Below are positions 1 through 7,723 of a DNA stretch of 35,228 nucleotides, piece by piece. Under the pieces are notes generated by a model. The model did not search any database and was not told where the DNA came from. It saw only the letters and a program-made list of their open reading frames with translations. The stretch is taken from assembly GCA_021736645.1 (NCBI GenBank), contig JAIPFM010000034.1:1-35228 (forward strand), given 5' to 3'. Source of the stretch: Phycisphaerae bacterium (GTDB taxonomy: Bacteria; Planctomycetota; Phycisphaerae; Sedimentisphaerales; Anaerobacaceae). Both the position numbers and the translations under genes were made by a program. Position 1 is the stretch's first letter. Every line of letters starts with the position of its first letter.

Positions 1-310
1 CCTGCAGGCTGCCCTGGGCACGCACATGGGGAATCAAGTCGTTCATGCGGTTTATGCTCCGCAGAAACGTGCTTTTCCCACACCCGCTGGGACCGATGAT
101 GGCGGTGGTGCTATTGGGGTAAATTTCCATGGACACAGATTGTACCCCCGCCTTGGCCCCGTAATAAAAGCTGAAATTCTCAGCACGAATGATCGCAGAA
201 TCGCAGGATTTATCGAGGGCTGCGTCCGTCGCCCGTTTGGGTGCCGGCTCATTTTTACCTACAGATATGGGCATCATAGATTCCTTGGTATGTTCAGGTG
301 CCAGTTGCAT
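1..310 (-). CDS. pstB: Phosphate ABC transporter ATP-binding protein PstB (3' part cut by window edge)
   Basis: ATPase subunit of the high-affinity phosphate importer, acting on the cytoplasmic face with PstA and PstC. Only the N-terminal part is present; the reading frame runs off the window at base 1. The translation contains a Walker A motif (GPSGCGKST) followed by FLRSINRMNDLIP, which is characteristic of PstB. An N-terminal tail of about 35 residues precedes the ABC fold. I chose the ATG at 310 because AGGAAG lies 5 bases upstream; an in-frame ATG at 325, just after the pstA stop, lacks such a site. It is the last visible gene of pstS-pstC-pstA-pstB. Family assignment is firm and the exact start less so. 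Confidence 0.93.
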   Translation of the reverse strand, partial: MQLAPEHTKESMMPISVGKNEPAPKRATDAALDKSCDSAIIRAENFSFYYGAKAGVQSVSMEIYPNSTTAIIGPSGCGKSTFLRSINRMNDLIPHVRAQGSLQ

Positions 311-331
311 CAGTCTTCCTGTCATGGTGTA

Positions 332-1993
332 TCAATGCCCTTTCAGCTTCTTGAACACGCGGGCTCGAAGAATCACGGCCACAAGATTCAGACATAAAAT
401 CAGGCCGACCAGGGTTACCACCATACCGTACTGGTTATGCGGTACCATCATGGCCACACGATCCCCCACGGCCATATCGTAGCTGCCGTAGGACAGGGTT
501 CTGGTCGGATCAAGCACGGATTTGGGAATCGATCCCATGGAGACCGCGCCGGTAAACAGGACAGGCGCGGTTTCACCTGCCACACGACTCAAACTCAGGA
601 TAACCCCTGTGAGAATACCGGGCAGCGCCGCAGGCAGGGTCACGGTCATAAAGGTCCTGAAGCCACTGGCCCCCAGAGCCAGGGATCCTTCCTTGTAACT
701 TCTCGGCACAGACCGAATCGCTTCTTCACTGGCTCGAATCATTACAGGCAGTGTCAAAACGGCCAGTGTCAGGGAGGCTGCCAATATGCAGGCCTTTGAA
801 TCCATGCCCAGGGCCGGGAGCAAAAACATGATAAAAAAGGCCACACCAAACAGGCCGAATACGATACTGGGCACACCTGCCAGGGTATTGATGCACATAC
901 GAATGATTCGGACACCCCAGTTGTCCCCAGCGCACTCCACCAGATAGGCGGCCGCAATCACGCCAAAGGGCACCACGAAGAGAATGGAGAGTACCGTGAT
1001 GACCAAAGTCCCCAGAATCTCCGGACCCACACCGCCAAAGTAGTGGCTGTTAAAGCTCTCATCAATGAAATACTGCCAGTAAAATGTGAGCCTGGGCCTG
1101 AGCATGTCCTTGATGTGTGCATTGACATTGCCAAACAGGGGCTCCAGTTCGGTACCGGCAAATCTCTCTTTTCTGGGATAATTCACGGCCACCAGAGCCC
1201 GGACTTGATTGGGATCCTCCATGTCGGCCGGCCCCAAAGGCTTCTCTTCCCAGACGGTGATCCAGTTTAGGCGTTTCAGGCAGGCCTGGGCCTGATCCCA
1301 TCTCGTGGCACCATATCGCAATCGAATCAGGGGGTGGACCGGATCACCTGGACGCGGGCCCAGCATGTCAGCCAGAATGGCCTCGACCTTGGCCAATTCT
1401 TCCAGATACATATGACTTTGATTCAGATCGATCTTCGCTACAGTGTCCCGGAACTCTCGGGCCATGGAGAACAGGGACTGAAAGCTCGTGTCTTGAAATG
1501 CATCGTCCCGCTCATGTGTCAGGATGTCGTCCATGGCCGATTGAATGGCGTTTCGATCCTTACTCTCCAGGGTATCCTGAAACTGATTGCGAAGCGACCG
1601 AGCCAGACGTCTGGCCTGCGTGTAAGCCGCACCTGTCACATTGTTATCCTTGAGTTCCTGGCTGTAGGTCTGATAGACCTCCTTGGCCTGCTCATCCATA
1701 GCGGCCAGATCAACGGCCACGGCCTTTTTAAAGGACTCGATTCGATCGTAGATGTCCGCTCGATACTGTTCTGCATCCTGGGTTTCCTGTAAAAGCGATT
1801 CGTTGTCGGCCCGGTCAAACAGGTCACGCTGCATCTCGCGAAATTCCAAGGTCCCGTAAAACAAGACCGCGCTGGAACCCTTCCAGATCATTGGGCCCAA
1901 GACCAGCAGCAACACAACTGACAGCACAACCACTGACGTGCCTGCCAGGAGCGTAAAGGCCTTATCCAGAAGATGTCTCGTTCTCTGTCCCAT
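332..1993 (-). CDS. pstA: Phosphate ABC transporter permease PstA with large inserted periplasmic domain
   Basis: Inner-membrane permease subunit of the Pst phosphate importer. At 553 residues it is nearly twice the usual ~290. One membrane segment near the N-terminus (about residues 14-37) is followed by roughly 270 residues rich in charged, helical, coiled-coil-like sequence. The conserved permease core starts near residue 315, with the BPD-transporter segment around SYKEGSLALGASGFRTF contacting the ATPase. Long PstA variants are known in some other Gram-negative bacteria, so this is not unique. Its ATG directly follows the pstC stop (TAAATG), which suggests translational coupling. The insert's function is unknown; an extracytoplasmic interaction with PstS or the envelope is only a guess. 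Confidence 0.93.
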   Translation of the reverse strand: MGQRTRHLLDKAFTLLAGTSVVVLSVVLLLVLGPMIWKGSSAVLFYGTLEFREMQRDLFDRADNESLLQETQDAEQYRADIYDRIESFKKAVAVDLAAMDEQAKEVYQTYSQELKDNNVTGAAYTQARRLARSLRNQFQDTLESKDRNAIQSAMDDILTHERDDAFQDTSFQSLFSMAREFRDTVAKIDLNQSHMYLEELAKVEAILADMLGPRPGDPVHPLIRLRYGATRWDQAQACLKRLNWITVWEEKPLGPADMEDPNQVRALVAVNYPRKERFAGTELEPLFGNVNAHIKDMLRPRLTFYWQYFIDESFNSHYFGGVGPEILGTLVITVLSILFVVPFGVIAAAYLVECAGDNWGVRIIRMCINTLAGVPSIVFGLFGVAFFIMFLLPALGMDSKACILAASLTLAVLTLPVMIRASEEAIRSVPRSYKEGSLALGASGFRTFMTVTLPAALPGILTGVILSLSRVAGETAPVLFTGAVSMGSIPKSVLDPTRTLSYGSYDMAVGDRVAMMVPHNQYGMVVTLVGLILCLNLVAVILRARVFKKLKGH

Positions 1994-2974
1994 TTATGCT
2001 TTGCCCAATGCTTTCTTTGCCCGTGCAAGGAAAAACTCGCTGATCAGATTCAGACCAAGCGTGATCACCAGTAGATAGACACCCACGGCAAACAACGCAC
2101 CGTAATGAATGGATCCGTGTTCGGTTTCACCCATTTCACCGGCAATGGTGGCTGTCATGGTACGAACAGACTGTGACAGGTCCCACCAGGGCGAAGGGAT
2201 CTGACTGGCATTGCCTGAGGCCATCCACACCACCATGGTCTCTCCAATGGCCCGCATCATACCCAGGATGATAGCCGCAATGATACCGCTGTGAGCCGCT
2301 GGAATCACTACCTTGAACAGAGTTTCAAAACGCGTAGCCCCCAGTGCATACGACGCCTCCCTCAATTCCCGGCCCAGAGAGGAGACAGAATCCTCGGCCA
2401 CACTGATTATCGTGGGCAACGCCATAATGGACAAGATGATCGCGGCATTCAAGGCATTGGTCCCTGTAGAAAAATGCCAGTGATCCTGCATCCAGGGGGC
2501 CATGACCATCACGGCAAAAAAACCGTACGCCACGGACGGAATCGCTGCCAGAATCTCGATCACAGGCTTGACGACGGCCCTGACCTTGAAGGACACCAGA
2601 TCGCTCAGAAACACGGCTGCCATGACCCCCAGCGGTACAGAAAAGGCCAGGGCCGCCAGGGTCACATACACAGAACCTGCCAGCAGCGCGAGCATGCCAT
2701 ACCTTGGATCTTCAGATTTGGGGTACCAGGCATTGGTGCTCACAGACGCCCAGAGCCCCTGGTCTCTAAAGAAAATCAGGGACTCCCGAATAACGAAAAA
2801 AAAGATAAGAAGGACCGCAAACACAGAACTGCAGGTCATCAGAAACAGGATGGCCTTTCCCAATTTGGAAAGAACATAGCCTGTAAGGTCCTGACCCGGC
2901 GTCAAAGCCAACGGCCGGTATTGCACGGCCCCTGACTTCACCCGAAGATTGACGGTAGAATTGTCCATGGTCAT
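1994..2974 (-). CDS. pstC: Phosphate ABC transporter permease PstC
   Basis: Second membrane subunit of the Pst phosphate importer. The 326 residues are of normal length. The first membrane helix is at about residues 38-66, and several further hydrophobic segments and the permease signature (ELREASYALGATRFETLFKV) follow. The segment AIGETMVVWMASGNA is typical of PstC. The gene begins 9 bases after the pstS stop and ends directly against the pstA start, so it belongs to one operon. A second ATG two codons downstream is an alternative start; the upstream AGAAG is a modest ribosome site. Unlike pstA in this operon, it carries no large insert. Confidence 0.95.
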   Translation of the reverse strand: MTMDNSTVNLRVKSGAVQYRPLALTPGQDLTGYVLSKLGKAILFLMTCSSVFAVLLIFFFVIRESLIFFRDQGLWASVSTNAWYPKSEDPRYGMLALLAGSVYVTLAALAFSVPLGVMAAVFLSDLVSFKVRAVVKPVIEILAAIPSVAYGFFAVMVMAPWMQDHWHFSTGTNALNAAIILSIMALPTIISVAEDSVSSLGRELREASYALGATRFETLFKVVIPAAHSGIIAAIILGMMRAIGETMVVWMASGNASQIPSPWWDLSQSVRTMTATIAGEMGETEHGSIHYGALFAVGVYLLVITLGLNLISEFFLARAKKALGKA

Positions 2975-2983
2975 GGGCTTCTT

Positions 2984-3802
2984 TTAGTAATCTGTCACAG
3001 GCACAAACTTCTTGGCTTCAACCAGTTCCTGACCCACCTCAGTCAGTTGAAAGGTCACGAATCTATGGACCATCGACCCGAGCTTGGGATACCCGTTGGT
3101 GAACAGAAACAGCGGCCTGGCAATGGGATACACGCCACTGACAATGGTTCGCTTGGAAGGCACCACGCCATCAATGGTCAGGGACTTGACCTTGGCATCC
3201 ACAAACCCCAGCCCCACATAGGCGATCGCGCCGCGATTTCCGCTGACTCTGGCATGGGCCTGAGGATTGGCATTGACATACTCCACCTTGTCTGCAATGT
3301 CCTTTTTCTTCATGACCAGTTCGTGGAAGGTCTCATAGGTCCCTGAGGAGGTGTCTCGGCTCACAGCCACAACGGCCAGATTAGGCCCGCCCACCTGACT
3401 CCAATTCGTGATCTTGCCCAGATAGATATCCTGGACCTGCTGCGTGGTCAGGGCCTTCACAGGATTCGAGGGGTGCACAATGATGCAGATACCGTCCATG
3501 GCCACCACATGTGCTACCGGCATAATGCCCTTGTCCGCACATTTCTTGAACTCGTTCAGTTTCATGAAACGGCTCATGGCGGCGATGTCGCACATACCAT
3601 CGCCCAGAGCCTTGGCGCCGTCTCCACTACCGGTCTTTTTCACGCTGATTTCCAGGTCTGGATAGATGCTCTTGAAATACTCTGCAAATGCCTCTGCAAT
3701 CGGACCCACAGTGGTAGAGCCATCAATCTGGAGGGTTTCTGCAGAAACGGATTGAGCCAAAACCATAAAGACCAGCAATAAGCCAATTTTCAGCATTTTC
3801 AT
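2984..3802 (-). CDS. pstS: Periplasmic phosphate-binding protein PstS
   Basis: Captures phosphate in the periplasm and delivers it to PstCA. The product is 272 residues with a signal peptide at the N-terminus (cleavage probably after SVSA). The mature protein starts with LQIDGSTTVGPIAEAFAEYF, and the segments TGSGDGAKALGDG and SRDTSSGTYETF match the phosphate-contacting loops of the PstS family. AAGGAG lies 7 bases before the ATG at 3802. It is the first gene of the pst operon and the upstream region carries a Pho-box-like promoter at 3872-3932. The family call is firm. Confidence 0.95.
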   Translation of the reverse strand: MKMLKIGLLLVFMVLAQSVSAETLQIDGSTTVGPIAEAFAEYFKSIYPDLEISVKKTGSGDGAKALGDGMCDIAAMSRFMKLNEFKKCADKGIMPVAHVVAMDGICIIVHPSNPVKALTTQQVQDIYLGKITNWSQVGGPNLAVVAVSRDTSSGTYETFHELVMKKKDIADKVEYVNANPQAHARVSGNRGAIAYVGLGFVDAKVKSLTIDGVVPSKRTIVSGVYPIARPLFLFTNGYPKLGSMVHRFVTFQLTEVGQELVEAKKFVPVTDY

Positions 3803-3871
3803 AACGTTCTCCTTTTTTCATATGTTGTTTTGATTAACAAGTGAGACTCAACGAATCACTGTCATGTCGAG

Positions 3872-3932
3872 ATCTTACAAAAGGAGAATTAATCGATGAT
3901 TAGACCCAGGTTAATATTGTGTTAATCTGTAT
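3872..3932 (-). promoter_or_regulatory. Pho-box-like promoter of pstSCAB
   Basis: Read on the plus strand, TTAAT, TTAGA, TTAAT and TTAAT start at 3889, 3900, 3911 and 3922, an exact 11-bp period. On the minus strand a -10 (TAAGAT, 3877-3872) follows 11 bases after the last repeat, and no separate -35 is seen. PhoB dimers bind tandem 11-bp half-sites that replace the -35, so phosphate-starvation control is the natural reading. The half-site sequence differs from the E. coli CTGTCAT consensus, so the factor is inferred from architecture and from the gene it serves. Confidence 0.75.
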
Positions 3933-3959
3933 GTGGCACGCCAGATCATGCGGAAACAT

Positions 3960-4022
3960 AAAAAAAGCGTGAAAGCAGTTTCAAACCGGCACTCAATTGC
4001 CAGTAGAAACCGCCTTCACGCT
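3960..4022 (-). terminator. Rho-independent terminator of the porin gene
   Basis: On the minus strand, AGCGTGAAGGCGGTTTC pairs with GAAACTGCTTTCACGCT with few mismatches. An inner CTGGCA/TGCCGG stem closes the loop, and seven T residues follow. It lies 32 bases after the porin stop and before the pst promoter, so the porin and pst genes are separate transcription units. Confidence 0.9.
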
Positions 4023-4053
4023 GAGATGACGTCACTGTCGTCAGTCAGGTGGT

Positions 4054-5301
4054 CTATTTGAACTTAATTAAGAAATCCAACTGAAGCTTGTTGAAATCAT
4101 AGTCAACAGTACTGGTTTCCTGCTTGGCCATCACGTAGTTTAAGGCGGCCTGGACATTTTTCATGACCTGATACCTGTAGCTGATCTTGTGGCCGCTGCT
4201 GCCTATGCCACCTGAAGTCAGACCCGTGGTACTGCTCAGGAAGTCCGATTCTGTAAAGTAGCCAAGTACGGCATCCTTTTCAACTTCCCGGTACTCATAC
4301 CCCAGTTGCCAGGTTCCCGGATCCGTGGCCTTATTCAACTTGGCACCCGCAACCCAGGCCGTATCATCATTGTAGCCGCTCTCCGTGCCCTGATTCTGAA
4401 TGAAGGAACCATACACAGAAAATGGCGTTTCCTGGATCTTGGTGGACAATTCTGCAAAGACCTCCAGGAGATTGTAATCATTGGCCAAAACACTTGACGT
4501 CGCGGAATTCCCTGTCCCAGTCGTGTAACCGGTCTGGCCCTGAACCTTGACAAAGTCATAGTAGCTGACGCCTGCCGTGATCTTGGAGATGTCGTCGAGG
4601 GCCTGTTGAATATACCCCTGGACAGCCCACAGATACTGATTGGTGTTGGATGTCGACCAGTCCTGCTCAAGCCAGATCGCGCCGGCATTGACGCCCACCT
4701 GGGTCTGATCACTGAGTTCCGTCTGGTACGTGAAGGCACCGCCCTCCAGGTTGATATCGCTATCCCAAATAACCTGATTTCCGCCCACTCGAATAAATGG
4801 ATTGGCCATTTTACCAGCCAGAATATTGAAGCCGGTCAGCGCCTCGGGAGAATAGGTCAGATACATCTGATCCAGCCAGACATCCTTTTTGGAGAGCTTG
4901 CCCTCCAAGGTCTGATTGGCAGAAACCGGGCTGGAACTGCTGCCTGAGGCCAGACGCATGATCACGTTCAGTTCCTCGTTGACCTGGGCCTCCATCTTCA
5001 GTCGGGCACGAACGCGGTTCCGGAATTCGGTACCGCTGGCATTGTTCGCCGGATCTTCGTCGTCGTTTGTTTCAAGGCGATACCTGAAGTCACCGGACCA
5101 GTTGATCCGGTTCCACCAGGCGTCACTGGAACTTGAACCTGAACCGGCATTCTTCTCAACCGCATCGATCTGCTTCTTCATCTGGGCAATGCTCTTTTCC
5201 TGGGCCTTGACCTGATCCTTGAGCGTTTGCAGCTCGTCCTGTGCAAATGCTGCCGGAGCCGACAAGGCCAGCACTGCAATTGCCAAAATCCATTTCTTCA
5301 T
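4054..5301 (-). CDS. Outer-membrane porin with N-terminal coiled coil, probably phosphate-starvation induced
   Basis: Predicted beta-barrel porin. From the ATG at 5301 the product is 415 residues, starting with a signal peptide (MKKWILAIAVLALSAPAAFA). A short coiled coil with heptad-like spacing (LQTLKDQVKAQEKSIAQMKK) comes next, then a serine/glycine linker, then repeated amphipathic strands beginning WWNRINWSGDFRYRLE, and a C-terminal strand ending in Phe-Lys. This resembles the 'putative porin' group of PVC and Bacteroidetes genomes. An earlier in-frame ATG at 5373 lies inside the -10 hexamer and is rejected; GGAG sits 9 bases before 5301. The Pho-type promoter and adjacency to pst suggest phosphate or phosphorylated solutes as cargo, which is inference. 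Confidence 0.85.
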   Translation of the reverse strand: MKKWILAIAVLALSAPAAFAQDELQTLKDQVKAQEKSIAQMKKQIDAVEKNAGSGSSSSDAWWNRINWSGDFRYRLETNDDEDPANNASGTEFRNRVRARLKMEAQVNEELNVIMRLASGSSSSPVSANQTLEGKLSKKDVWLDQMYLTYSPEALTGFNILAGKMANPFIRVGGNQVIWDSDINLEGGAFTYQTELSDQTQVGVNAGAIWLEQDWSTSNTNQYLWAVQGYIQQALDDISKITAGVSYYDFVKVQGQTGYTTGTGNSATSSVLANDYNLLEVFAELSTKIQETPFSVYGSFIQNQGTESGYNDDTAWVAGAKLNKATDPGTWQLGYEYREVEKDAVLGYFTESDFLSSTTGLTSGGIGSSGHKISYRYQVMKNVQAALNYVMAKQETSTVDYDFNKLQLDFLIKFK

Positions 5302-5371
5302 CTTAGACATCTCCAAATTAAGTATGTTGTTCATCACTACGGCCCTTACCATAGTCATATAATTAAATGAC

Positions 5372-5432
5372 ATTATCGCGGCCTATCATTAGCAACGCAT
5401 AAGCACAATATTAAGTTTCTGTTAACCAGGGC
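5372..5432 (-). promoter_or_regulatory. Pho-box-like promoter of the porin gene
   Basis: Plus-strand repeats start at 5389 (TTAG), 5400 (TAAG, imperfect), 5411 (TTAA) and 5422 (TTAA), again 11 bp apart. On the minus strand the -10 is GATAAT (5377-5372), 11 bases beyond the last repeat, exactly the geometry of the pstS promoter. The words TTAATATTGTG and CCTGGTTAA are also nearly shared between the two regions. This strongly suggests one regulator for both, most simply PhoB. Confidence 0.7.
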
Positions 5433-5799
5433 CATCCCGGCTCAACAAAATACGCCTTTACGAGGATGTGATGTCGGCGCTTAAAGTGAAAAATAATTAG
5501 CAAGAAATGGGTAAGATTCAGGCCTATATGGGTTTCAGTGCTAGAAATGGGGTATTTTATGCAAAATTATCTATCAATGAATCAATCATGCTGGTCACTG
5601 CCCCGGCGGCCGGTCACAGTCACCGCAGTCACGTCTAGGAGTGGGTCGAAGAATCCCGTCGTCGGCCAGGGAGCGAGTGGTTTTGTGACTGGCAAGGACG
5701 TCGAAGCAGGCGATATCGGTGTATATCGTCGATACAGCCGGACGCAGTCCAGTCGTAAAACAAGCCGCTCAAAGCCAGATCGGATTCTCCGGCAGGCTC
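5433..5799. other. Intergenic region, no gene recognised
   Basis: About 370 bases between the porin promoter and the 3' end of the radical SAM gene. The first ~150 bases are AT-rich; the rest is GC-richer, with several GTCAC words at 5595-5632. An open frame on the plus strand runs through it into the antisense of the next gene, but it has no ribosome site and no recognisable protein character. I see no terminator with a T-run after the radical SAM gene stop at 5800. Confidence 0.5.
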
Positions 5800-6918
5800 C
5801 TAGGTCCAGTGGTTTTTTTGACTCACAAAGGATGCGACAATCTCTTTTAACCGGGGCAAGGCATGGTCAAAGAACAGTTGATACCCCTCGCACATGCAAT
5901 TCTTGGTGTCTCCATCCCCCTCAGGTCTGTCACTGGGACATCCCCCACGGCACAGGGCGTGATGTCGACAGACAAAACAACTCGCGGGGATCTTTCGCTT
6001 GGCCCTGGCAAAGCTCCGCTTGGCCTCTCCCCGGGCCAGTGTCGCGACAGGCGTGTCCATGATGTTGCCGAGGCGCGTCTCAGGTGTCACATAAAAATCG
6101 CAGCAGAAGACGTCTCCCTGATGTTCCACCACCACATAGTTGTCACAGTCCTTGTTGAACGTACAGCAGGTGTGATGTCCCTCCAGTATATACGAGACCA
6201 GGGAGTCAAACAAACGGACACTCAAACGGTCCACGCCATGCGCCACCCACCGATCGAAGATACGGCACATGAACGCACCATACTGAGGCCCGGTCACCGC
6301 GTACGGCATGGGATCGCCTGTCCTGGGATGGCGGTCTGTGCAGGGAATGAACTGGACAAATCGAAAATCCTCCTGCACCAGAAAATCGAAGACACGGTCA
6401 GGCTGTGTCACGTTCTCGGAATTTAACAACGTCAGCGTATTGAACTCCACACCCTGCTCGCGGCAGAGAGAGATGCTCTGCATAACCCGGGCAAATGTGC
6501 CCTGTCCCCGGTCATCCACGCGATAATGATTGTGCAATGACTCAGGCCCATCCAGACTGATGCCCACCAGAATCCTGTGCTCTCGCAGGAACTCACACCA
6601 GGCCTTGTCCAGCCTCAATCCATTGGTCTGCAATGCATTGCTCACCACCCGATCCTTGTGTCCGTATTGTTTCTGAAGGGCCACGGCCCGCTCAAAAAAC
6701 GGCAGTCCCATCAGGGTCGGCTCTCCTCCCTGCCAGATGAAGTGATGGGTCGGCATATTGACGCTGAGATAATCCTGTACCAGTGTCTCCAGCACAAGAT
6801 CGGACATGCGGTGCTCACCCGGCGCAAACAATGCCTCTGTCTGTGCATAAAAACAGTACGCACAGGCCATATTACAGTCCGGCCCGGCCGGCTTGATCAG
6901 TAGGGAAAAAGGAGCCAT
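5800..6918 (-). CDS. Radical SAM/SPASM protein, anaerobic sulfatase-maturating enzyme family
   Basis: Family members oxidise a Cys or Ser in sulfatases to formylglycine using S-adenosylmethionine and iron-sulfur clusters. The 372 residues start with the radical SAM motif C15-x3-C19-x2-C22 in KPAGPDCNMACAYCFY. A second half holds the SPASM cysteines (CCTFNKDCDNY, VFCCDFYV, CFVCRHHALCRGGCPSDR) and ends with CMCEGYQLFFDH, all characteristic of anSME. The WQGGEPTLMG segment is the typical GGEP SAM-binding loop. No sulfatase gene lies in this window, so the substrate must be elsewhere. It is transcribed divergently from the MetH-activation-like gene, with starts about 70 bases apart. Ribosome site AGGGG is weak. 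Confidence 0.88.
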   Translation of the reverse strand: MAPFSLLIKPAGPDCNMACAYCFYAQTEALFAPGEHRMSDLVLETLVQDYLSVNMPTHHFIWQGGEPTLMGLPFFERAVALQKQYGHKDRVVSNALQTNGLRLDKAWCEFLREHRILVGISLDGPESLHNHYRVDDRGQGTFARVMQSISLCREQGVEFNTLTLLNSENVTQPDRVFDFLVQEDFRFVQFIPCTDRHPRTGDPMPYAVTGPQYGAFMCRIFDRWVAHGVDRLSVRLFDSLVSYILEGHHTCCTFNKDCDNYVVVEHQGDVFCCDFYVTPETRLGNIMDTPVATLARGEAKRSFARAKRKIPASCFVCRHHALCRGGCPSDRPEGDGDTKNCMCEGYQLFFDHALPRLKEIVASFVSQKNHWT

Positions 6919-6953
6919 GCCCCTATTATTTCGATTTCAGGCCCACAGTCAAC

Positions 6954-6982
6954 TTGCGATTGCAAACCAATCCCTTTATTAT
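6954..6982 (+). promoter_or_regulatory. Putative promoter of the B12-related gene
   Basis: TTGCGA (6954-6959) and TATTAT (6977-6982) are separated by 17 bases. A start 6-7 bases after the -10 would fall on the ATG at 6989, giving a leaderless message; no Shine-Dalgarno sequence is visible there. Prediction only. Confidence 0.4.
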
Positions 6983-6988
6983 GGCCGC

Positions 6989-7687
6989 ATGCTAAAAACA
7001 ATGACAATTGACTCCCAGGATCTGGTCCTGGACGAATCAGAGGTCTTCTGTGCCCTGGGATATCCCCATCAGGCCCCGGAGCCCATCCAGGTCGTGATCC
7101 TTGACATGTGGCAGGAGGCCCTGTCACACATCACCGGCCTCTGTGTATACGACCACTTTCCGGTGCGCATCGATCAGCGCACCCTGACGGTCGGGACGAC
7201 CACGTTTGAATGCGGTGCCAAGGTGGCCAGGCATCTCAAGGGCAGTCTGGATATCGCCGTGTTTGCCGCCACCCTGGGCTCGGACTTCGACGCCTGGTCC
7301 CAGGCCTGGTTCCAGAAAGATCCGCTCAACGGTTATATCGCCAACACGCTCGGTTCTGTCTGCGTGGAACATATTGTGGACAAACTCGAACTGGCCATCA
7401 CCGAACGCGCGGCCGAGGACAATCTGAAGGTCTCAAATCGTCTGAGCCCGGGCTATTGCCACTGGGACGTGGCCGAACAAAAGAAACTGTTCTCTCTATT
7501 GCCTGACCGCTGCTGCAACATCACACTGACTGACTCCTGCCTCATGATCCCCATTAAATCCGTCACCGGTATCATGGGACTTGGCCCCAACCTCCAGCGT
7601 CTGGAATACAATTGCCAGCTCTGCGAAAAACCGGATTGTATCATGAGGAAAGGTCAGCTCCCTTCCGATACCCTGAGTGAGTTTTGA
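6989..7687 (+). CDS. Stand-alone vitamin B12-dependent methionine synthase activation-domain protein
   Basis: Resembles the C-terminal domain of MetH, which binds S-adenosylmethionine and re-methylates inactive cob(II)alamin. The 232 residues include VSNRLSPGYCHWDVAEQKK and LTDSCLMIPIKSVTGIMGLG, both hallmarks of this family, and end with a CxxC-containing tail (CQLCEKPDC). Stand-alone copies occur where MetH is split or where other corrinoid enzymes need reactivation. No other methionine-synthase part is in the window. The open frame begins at 6893, but that would overlap the divergent gene and its likely promoter; ATG 6989 or 7001 fits better. Neither has a clear ribosome site. Possible links to the neighbouring radical SAM gene are unproven. 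Confidence 0.82.
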   Translation: MLKTMTIDSQDLVLDESEVFCALGYPHQAPEPIQVVILDMWQEALSHITGLCVYDHFPVRIDQRTLTVGTTTFECGAKVARHLKGSLDIAVFAATLGSDFDAWSQAWFQKDPLNGYIANTLGSVCVEHIVDKLELAITERAAEDNLKVSNRLSPGYCHWDVAEQKKLFSLLPDRCCNITLTDSCLMIPIKSVTGIMGLGPNLQRLEYNCQLCEKPDCIMRKGQLPSDTLSEF

Positions 7688-7713
7688 TTTTACAATGGTC
7701 TCAAATCTATTTA
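7684..7713 (+). promoter_or_regulatory. Putative promoter of trkH
   Basis: TTGATT (7684-7689) and TATTTA (7708-7713) with an 18-base spacer lie just before the ATG at 7724. No Shine-Dalgarno is seen, so a near-leaderless message is possible. The hexamers are imperfect and confidence is low. Confidence 0.3.
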
Positions 7714-7723
7714 CGCTACGTCC

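Noticed and set aside
5302..5373. Longer N-terminus of the porin from ATG 5373
   Set aside because: That ATG overlaps the -10 hexamer and would put extra residues before a clear signal peptide.
5538..6062. Plus-strand open frame of 174 codons
   Set aside because: It has a composition unlike a protein, no ribosome site, and runs into the antisense of the radical SAM gene.
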